A stretch of 64,000 nucleotides of DNA, taken from NCBI GenBank assembly GCA_964020975.1, contig OZ026620.1, positions 77,145,012-77,209,011 on the forward strand, read 5' to 3'. The translations under genes and the position numbers were made by a program. Source of the stretch: Hermodice carunculata. Taxonomy: Eukaryota > Annelida > Polychaeta > Eunicida > Amphinomidae. Positions 1-64,000 of this stretch are shown piece after piece; within the stretch, counting starts at the first letter, position 1, and each line of letters starts with the position of its first letter. A model generated the notes under the pieces. It ran no database searches and was not told the DNA's origin. It was given only the letters and a program-made list of their open reading frames with translations.

Positions 1-979
1 GGCGGGAAATTAATATGCATGTATCGTATTGGTGGAGCACTTCAACTAGTTAGGTAAATATGAGGCAGTAGCCATAAACGAATAAATTTTCTTTTCAACA
101 TTTTCCACATAAATCTTTGATTTCGTATTGATGGTCAACTTTGTGGAACTTTTCCATGGATCCAGTACATTTCTTTGTAAAATACCCCAACCCTTGCAGG
201 ACTTCGGCAAGACCACAGGGGGCAAGACTTGCATACTTCGTGATTATCTGCCCATTGAAGTCATTGCTCTAGGATACTTGCACATGAGCTATTGACACAT
301 ACCTCCATGTACCAAGCATTGTATATTTTACAACTCATACATGCAGATCTTCAATGCTGCTACAGAATGATCTTGTCCATACATGTGTCACAGTGATAAC
401 GAAATAAAGTCCGTTTTTTTTTCCTGATCAGGTTCTAGTGTGTCAACTTGAAAGAAAATTTACAAAAACATTGTGAGATACTTAATTAGCGTGGACCGAT
501 AACACATTTGAGTCTACTAGGTGGATTTGTTAGCATAACAATGGAAACACGTATGTGTAATGTGTACTGCACAAGCTTGGATATGGATCCCTGATTTGAA
601 ACTTGTTTCTGTATTGAAGATCACTAATTCTTGATGTTAGTGCTGATACATGATATCAAGTTTTGAATGGAATTTAAGGATAGACAAGCATGTTTTTAGC
701 ACAGTAATGCCTCCACTGTGCTCAAGCATTGCTCAAAGCGAACATGTCCCAGGCTATTCTTAATGCCTGAAATGCAAATTGCATGTCATAGATATAGATG
801 CTTTATAATGCGTTCCCTGTAGGTAATGCATATAGTGTTTAGTTCCATTTTCCGCCATCTCCGCCACATATTTTTTTTTTTTTTTTTCATATTTCTGCCT
901 CTTTTTGACCTATTGCCTCCTAGTCTTTTTCAGATTACCTGTGGGTCTGGGGAATTTTTCCTATAAATAAAATATCACC
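1..979. other. Intronic, nothing recognised
   Basis: AT-rich sequence with a T run at 870-888. No SUR exon, repeat family or RNA gene was recognised. An open reading of bases 1-53 ends at a gtaaat, but its peptide does not resemble ABCC proteins. Confidence 0.5.
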
Positions 980-1046
980 TTGAGGTTAAATCCTTGTTGC
1001 ATTCTTCTGCAGACTCATCAATATTCATGTGTTAGCTTACACCTTC

Positions 1047-1303
1047 TTAACCCATTCGATACTATGGTCACAGGCCTTGGTCAGTGGTTCTGGCACTGCC
1101 TGGCAAGTCATGCTGCAGCTGCCCTTGTGGCAGCTGCAGCATTACTTGCCAGGCAGTGCCAGAACCACTGACTTAAGTTGATAGGCATGTTCAACTTGGT
1201 ACTTGAACAAAAGCCCTTTTCATGAAGAATTTAAATATGCAATTGTCGTCTTAAATCTAGGTAAATATACGTAAATATCAGTGACTGGTATGGAATGAGT
1301 TAA
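1047..1303. mobile_element. Family D hairpin element, copy D1
   Basis: Bounded by TTAA on both sides, with ends TTAACCCATTCGATACTATG and the near-complementary GGTATGGAATGAGTTAA. The left half is a near-perfect palindrome (1080-1172) with arms of about 44 bp around a 5-base loop. The right half holds an unpaired AT-rich segment. No coding capacity. A second copy is at 29880-30130. TTAA target use suggests mobilisation by a piggyBac- or Kolobok-type transposase (inference). Confidence 0.8.
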
Positions 1304-1419
1304 TGATGCATCGTAGACCCAAGGCTGGTATTAAAATGTTAATAGAAAAGTACCTATGGGCTTTCAATTTGTATGGTTTAACCTGAGTGACCTTGAAAGG
1401 TCAAACTGCATACATTCCT

Positions 1420-1500
1420 ATTGATTACTCTGCATGTCAATGAGGATTACAATGCTAATTCACATTTTCAATTTCTTCTCCCAGCAATAGGCCAGATTCT
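1420..1500 (+). repeat. Family F fragment
   Basis: Short piece ('ctattgattactctgcatg' then 'ctaattcacattttcaattt') that matches internal sequence of family F near 17840-17900 and 18350-18390. It abuts the Penelope-like fragment. Confidence 0.6.
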
Positions 1501-1790
1501 TTTCATTGCATTGCAACAAACAGTATGTGGTACAAACCAAACGTCCCCTGATGGACAGGTTACGAGAGCACTTTTATTACATCAATAACAAGGATGTAAC
1601 CCAACCACTAGGCAGACACTTCTGCCTACCTGGTCACAGTGGCATCAGTATTAAGATCCAAATACTGGAACACATTCGTATCCCACCAGAGCTTTCGAGA
1701 ACAGAAGCTCTCCGTTTAGAGAGGGAGAGTCACTGGATCCATCAGTTATACACCACTCAACCGTTCGGCCTCAATGTCATGGGTAGATAG
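1500..1790 (+). pseudogene. Penelope-like element: GIY-YIG endonuclease C-terminal fragment
   Basis: Open frame reading CNKQYVVQTKRPLMDRLREH, then PLGRHFCLPGHSGISIKI and LERESHWIHQLYTTQPFGLN before a stop at 1788-1790. The spacing of QYV-QTK, R-REH, H-LPGHS, E-WI and P-GLN is that of the GIY-YIG nuclease that closes Penelope-like retroelement ORFs. The reverse-transcriptase part is absent, so this is a 5'-truncated or fragmentary copy. A hammerhead ribozyme 400 bp downstream supports the assignment, since Penelope-like elements carry such ribozymes. Confidence 0.75.
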
Positions 1791-2197
1791 GCACTCTCGC
1801 CTAGTCTTATTCCAAATTTTTAGTTCTACACCTATCTACCACATATGACTCCTGTCAACACTGTAAAGGAATCCTAAATAATATTCCAGGCTATTGTACA
1901 ATACCATAGGGATATAATGATTATGGATAACCAGTCTCTAATCTGACAGCTTGAGCTTCAGATGTTGACCTTTTGTGGGCTGACACAGGGGTGTCAACCA
2001 TATGTCACCCGTGCAGGGTACGTGAGATCTACAGTGACGTGTCAATGTTTTGCACGTCTTACTACTATGCCAGTCCAGGCAGTTAGACCGGTGGATCTTT
2101 TTGATGCCTTGGCGTCACTTAACATGACGTTGTCTACAGATCCGTAGCAACGTTACGGTTTGCTATATAGGCAACGTAACAGCGCAGTGTTGTCAGT

Positions 2198-2241
2198 TAT
2201 CCCCTGATGAGTTTGGAGTACAAACGAAACCGGTCGGGACT
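2198..2241 (+). ncRNA. Hammerhead ribozyme (Penelope-like element type)
   Basis: All core elements are visible: CTGATGA (2204-2210); stem II GTTTG/CAAAC (2211-2215 with 2221-2225, loop GAGTA); GAAA (2226-2229); a minimal stem III CC/GG (2230-2233); then TC (2234-2235), giving a GUC cleavage triplet after 2235. Stem I pairs TCCC (2200-2203) with GGGA (2236-2239). The stem III has no loop of its own, which is the published pattern for Penelope-associated hammerheads thought to work as dimers. Activity is inference. Confidence 0.8.
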
Positions 2242-2960
2242 CTCACAAACAGGACGTTTTCCGTCACTGGTCTTGCCCAGTTTTCATACAGATTCTTTTC
2301 AAACTTGGTGGGGATGTACATCGGATATGTATCTACTAACTGTCTTCAAATGGTTATGTTCCAATGAATTTTGGAATTTTTTAATGTTTTTTTTTGGGGG
2401 GGGGGGTAATTTTTGCATTCATCGATTACCATTCAAGTCAGTGGGGTCTGCAACGGTAGTTTACATTTTGACTTAAAGTTCCTCAAAACCGTTGGCCAGA
2501 TTCACTTGAAACTTCTGGTACAGGTACTTCGTAGATTTTTTAAAGTTTTTCATGTGATAGTGGATGACCTTCAAGGCATAGGTAAAGGTCACAATACCTT
2601 TCAAAATAAAATGGTTTCTCTGCCACACCTTCAACAAATGTATATTGATTGAAGATCCATCAAACTTGGTCATTATTTACCGAGGTGACACTTCCCTTAA
2701 GTTTGCTCAGAGGTGACCTTGAGGTATAAGGTCAAGGTGATAGAGCCCTTCAATGAAAATTACACTTTAAGTTCCCTTGCAGAATCAGAAAGATTTAGTG
2801 GAGTTTTGACTCAAATGTAGTGCAGTATGTATGCAGGTAACACTTTGTAATGCATTTGTTATGAGTGACCCTGAGGTCAAAGGTGAAGGCCACTGGGCTG
2901 CTTGGGGGATGCCTAATGTTTTTTGCATGAAAAATTTGCTTCTGGTATAAACTTGCAAGT
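2242..2960. repeat. Family F-like degenerate repeat
   Basis: Contains phrases shared with the F copies at 17.3, 24.0 and 48.2 kb: 'tttcaaacttggtgggga', 'caaaaccgttggccagattc', and 'gaggtcaaaggtgaaggcc'. It carries several AGGTCA-type half-sites. The boundaries are vague. No coding capacity. Confidence 0.5.
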
Positions 2961-3239
2961 AATGTGGACATACTCACCATAGTGGCAATACTTTGCGGCA
3001 GAAAATAAGTTTTGTATATGTGTAAATTGCTGGTAATATTGGTAGTAGGTTTAGGCATTTGGGGCTTTCTGAAATTGAAAACTTGTGCAGTGGCACCTGT
3101 TCACCTTCAGCTTTCTCTATTACAGGCAGTTGGGCTACATGTCTCTGCACAGGGGAAATTAAAAATCTGTGCTGTGAAAAGAAATGTAGAAGATCGATAT
3201 TGAGTGTACATATTGCTTTCGCACTATAATATTCAAATG

Positions 3240-3461
3240 AGCCCTTTCCTCCTCAAATTGACTCAATGCACTCTTGTGTCTTGATTGTCCTGTGCCTCAA
3301 TCTTTTCTCATAAAATTCCCGTTCACATAAAAACATTTTTGCTGAGAATTGTAGAAGATACCTATAATGATAGCATGTCCCACTTCTATATCTTTCCTTG
3401 GCATTGGTGCATTGTATCCAATCTGTGCCAAGAAAAGCTGTTGACTCAAGGAAAAGGTTAA
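3240..3461 (-). mobile_element. Family A hairpin element, copy A1
   Basis: Family A is about 225-260 bp, bounded by TTAA, with ends like TTAACCCTTTCCCCCTTGAA and one internal hairpin near one end. The hairpin arms read AGTCAACAGCTTTCCTTGGC. A1 has the hairpin at its right side (minus orientation), ends in GAAAAGGTTAA, and has a decayed left end. Confidence 0.65.
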
Positions 3462-3599
3462 GTAGTTAATGTTATGCAAACTGCTTGCCATGCAAGAGGA
3501 ACATGTTTTGCAATGTTTGATACAGGAATCTGCCCAGATGTGCACTTCCTTGTGGAATGTTGGGCTTGTGCAAGGGATTTTTTGGTTGTTTTTTTTTGT

Positions 3600-3860
3600 T
3601 TTTTTCTTGGTCAGTTAGCCAACTTTGCTTAAATCCCGTGAATCTGTAAGCTAGACTTTAAATATGTTAACCAAATTCAGCTTGCATTTTAAAACATTTT
3701 CCATGTATGGCAGTTTGATGATAGAACAGTAAAATTTGATTTCCAAGCTGCAATGCATACAAAATTTCTTGAGCCAATTTGGCTAAAAGGTTAAAATACT
3801 TTTAGCCAAATTCCACATTCATTAGTGTATGGCTAATTGACTAATGGACAGTGTCTGCTC
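3600..3860. repeat. Family L dispersed repeat
   Basis: Shares 'gagccaatttggctaaaa'-type inverted motifs and a following 'ttagccaaattcc' with 29360-29650, 31675-31770 and 59690-59775. AT-rich and non-coding. Confidence 0.45.
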
Positions 3861-4089
3861 AGGCATGATCCAAGCCAAAACAGCACTGCAGCTAAATGAT
3901 AGTCTCTTATTATGATCAGTTTTGGTGGGCAAATGGTTATAATTAGCTGCCATTAATACAGGTAAAAATTGAACATGGTGTCATTGAAAACAATTTCCAC
4001 ATATTACACAGTGTATACAGAAGCCATCCGAAATATTTGGGTCTCGAGTATTCAATAAATGGTAATGGATCATGACTTGTTCACCTCAG

Positions 4090-64000
<59,911 letters not shown>

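Noticed and set aside
1-53. Open segment ending at gtaaat, possibly the preceding exon
   Set aside because: The peptide GGKLICMYRIGGALQLV does not resemble ABCC TMD1, and its end phase (2) does not fit the phase-0 start of the next exon.

Overview
The window is one strand-consistent stretch of a large animal gene, transcribed left to right. It looks like a marine or aquatic invertebrate: small GT/AG-bounded exons sit in long AT-rich introns that are crowded with short hairpin transposons, stem-loop-headed dispersed repeats, microsatellites, a CR1-type LINE with a 2A-like motif, and a Penelope-like fragment with a hammerhead ribozyme. A lophotrochozoan (mollusc-like) or a non-vertebrate deuterostome fits better than an insect or nematode. 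I cannot decide the phylum from the sequence alone.

Host gene. I could chain 28 exons between 4090 and 63488 with consistent intron phases. They total 3609 coding bases (1203 codons) and encode most of an ABC transporter of subfamily C closest to the sulfonylurea receptors (ABCC8/ABCC9, the regulatory subunits of KATP channels). The order is: end of TMD1 (exons 1-3), a linker and the start of NBD1 (4-5), the rest of NBD1 (6-11), a long charged regulatory linker (11-16), TMD2 (16-23), and NBD2 (24-28). The N-terminal TMD0/L0 and the first half of TMD1 lie upstream of the window. The NBD2 H-loop and the C-terminus lie downstream. No other host gene was recognised.

Repeats, left to right. 1-4 kb: hairpin element D1, a Penelope-like GIY-YIG fragment and a hammerhead motif about 400 bp downstream of it. 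4.8-5.1 kb: three 99-bp tandem copies that begin next to a splice donor. 6.7 kb: a long CAT/CAC microsatellite. 13-15 kb and 21-23 kb: clusters of TTAA-bounded hairpin elements. 15.9-16.5 kb: two old LINE reverse-transcriptase fragments in opposite orientation. 17-19, 24-25 and 48-49 kb: family F, a 1.1-1.5 kb repeat with a hairpin at each end. 32-38 kb: family G and J repeats, with a 1.36-kb TTAA-flanked DNA transposon (33998-35359) inserted in J. 43.4-43.7 kb: an inverted repeat around a second hammerhead-like motif. 45.5-45.9 kb: one TTAA element inserted into another. 50279-55035: a nearly intact CR1-like LINE with a 13-bp target duplication. 61.5-62.6 kb: tandem family H with a CA microsatellite grown inside it.

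Best leads: (1) the LINE encodes about 330 residues of very hydrophobic, internally repetitive protein upstream of a 2A-like DVHMNPGP motif; (2) a hammerhead ribozyme at 2198-2241; (3) a set of TTAA-bounded families (A-C) that share one hairpin core but differ in their ends, plus D with a near-perfect palindrome; (4) repeats F, G, H and J, with unrelated bodies but similar terminal stem-loops. Family letters A-L are local names used only in this annotation.
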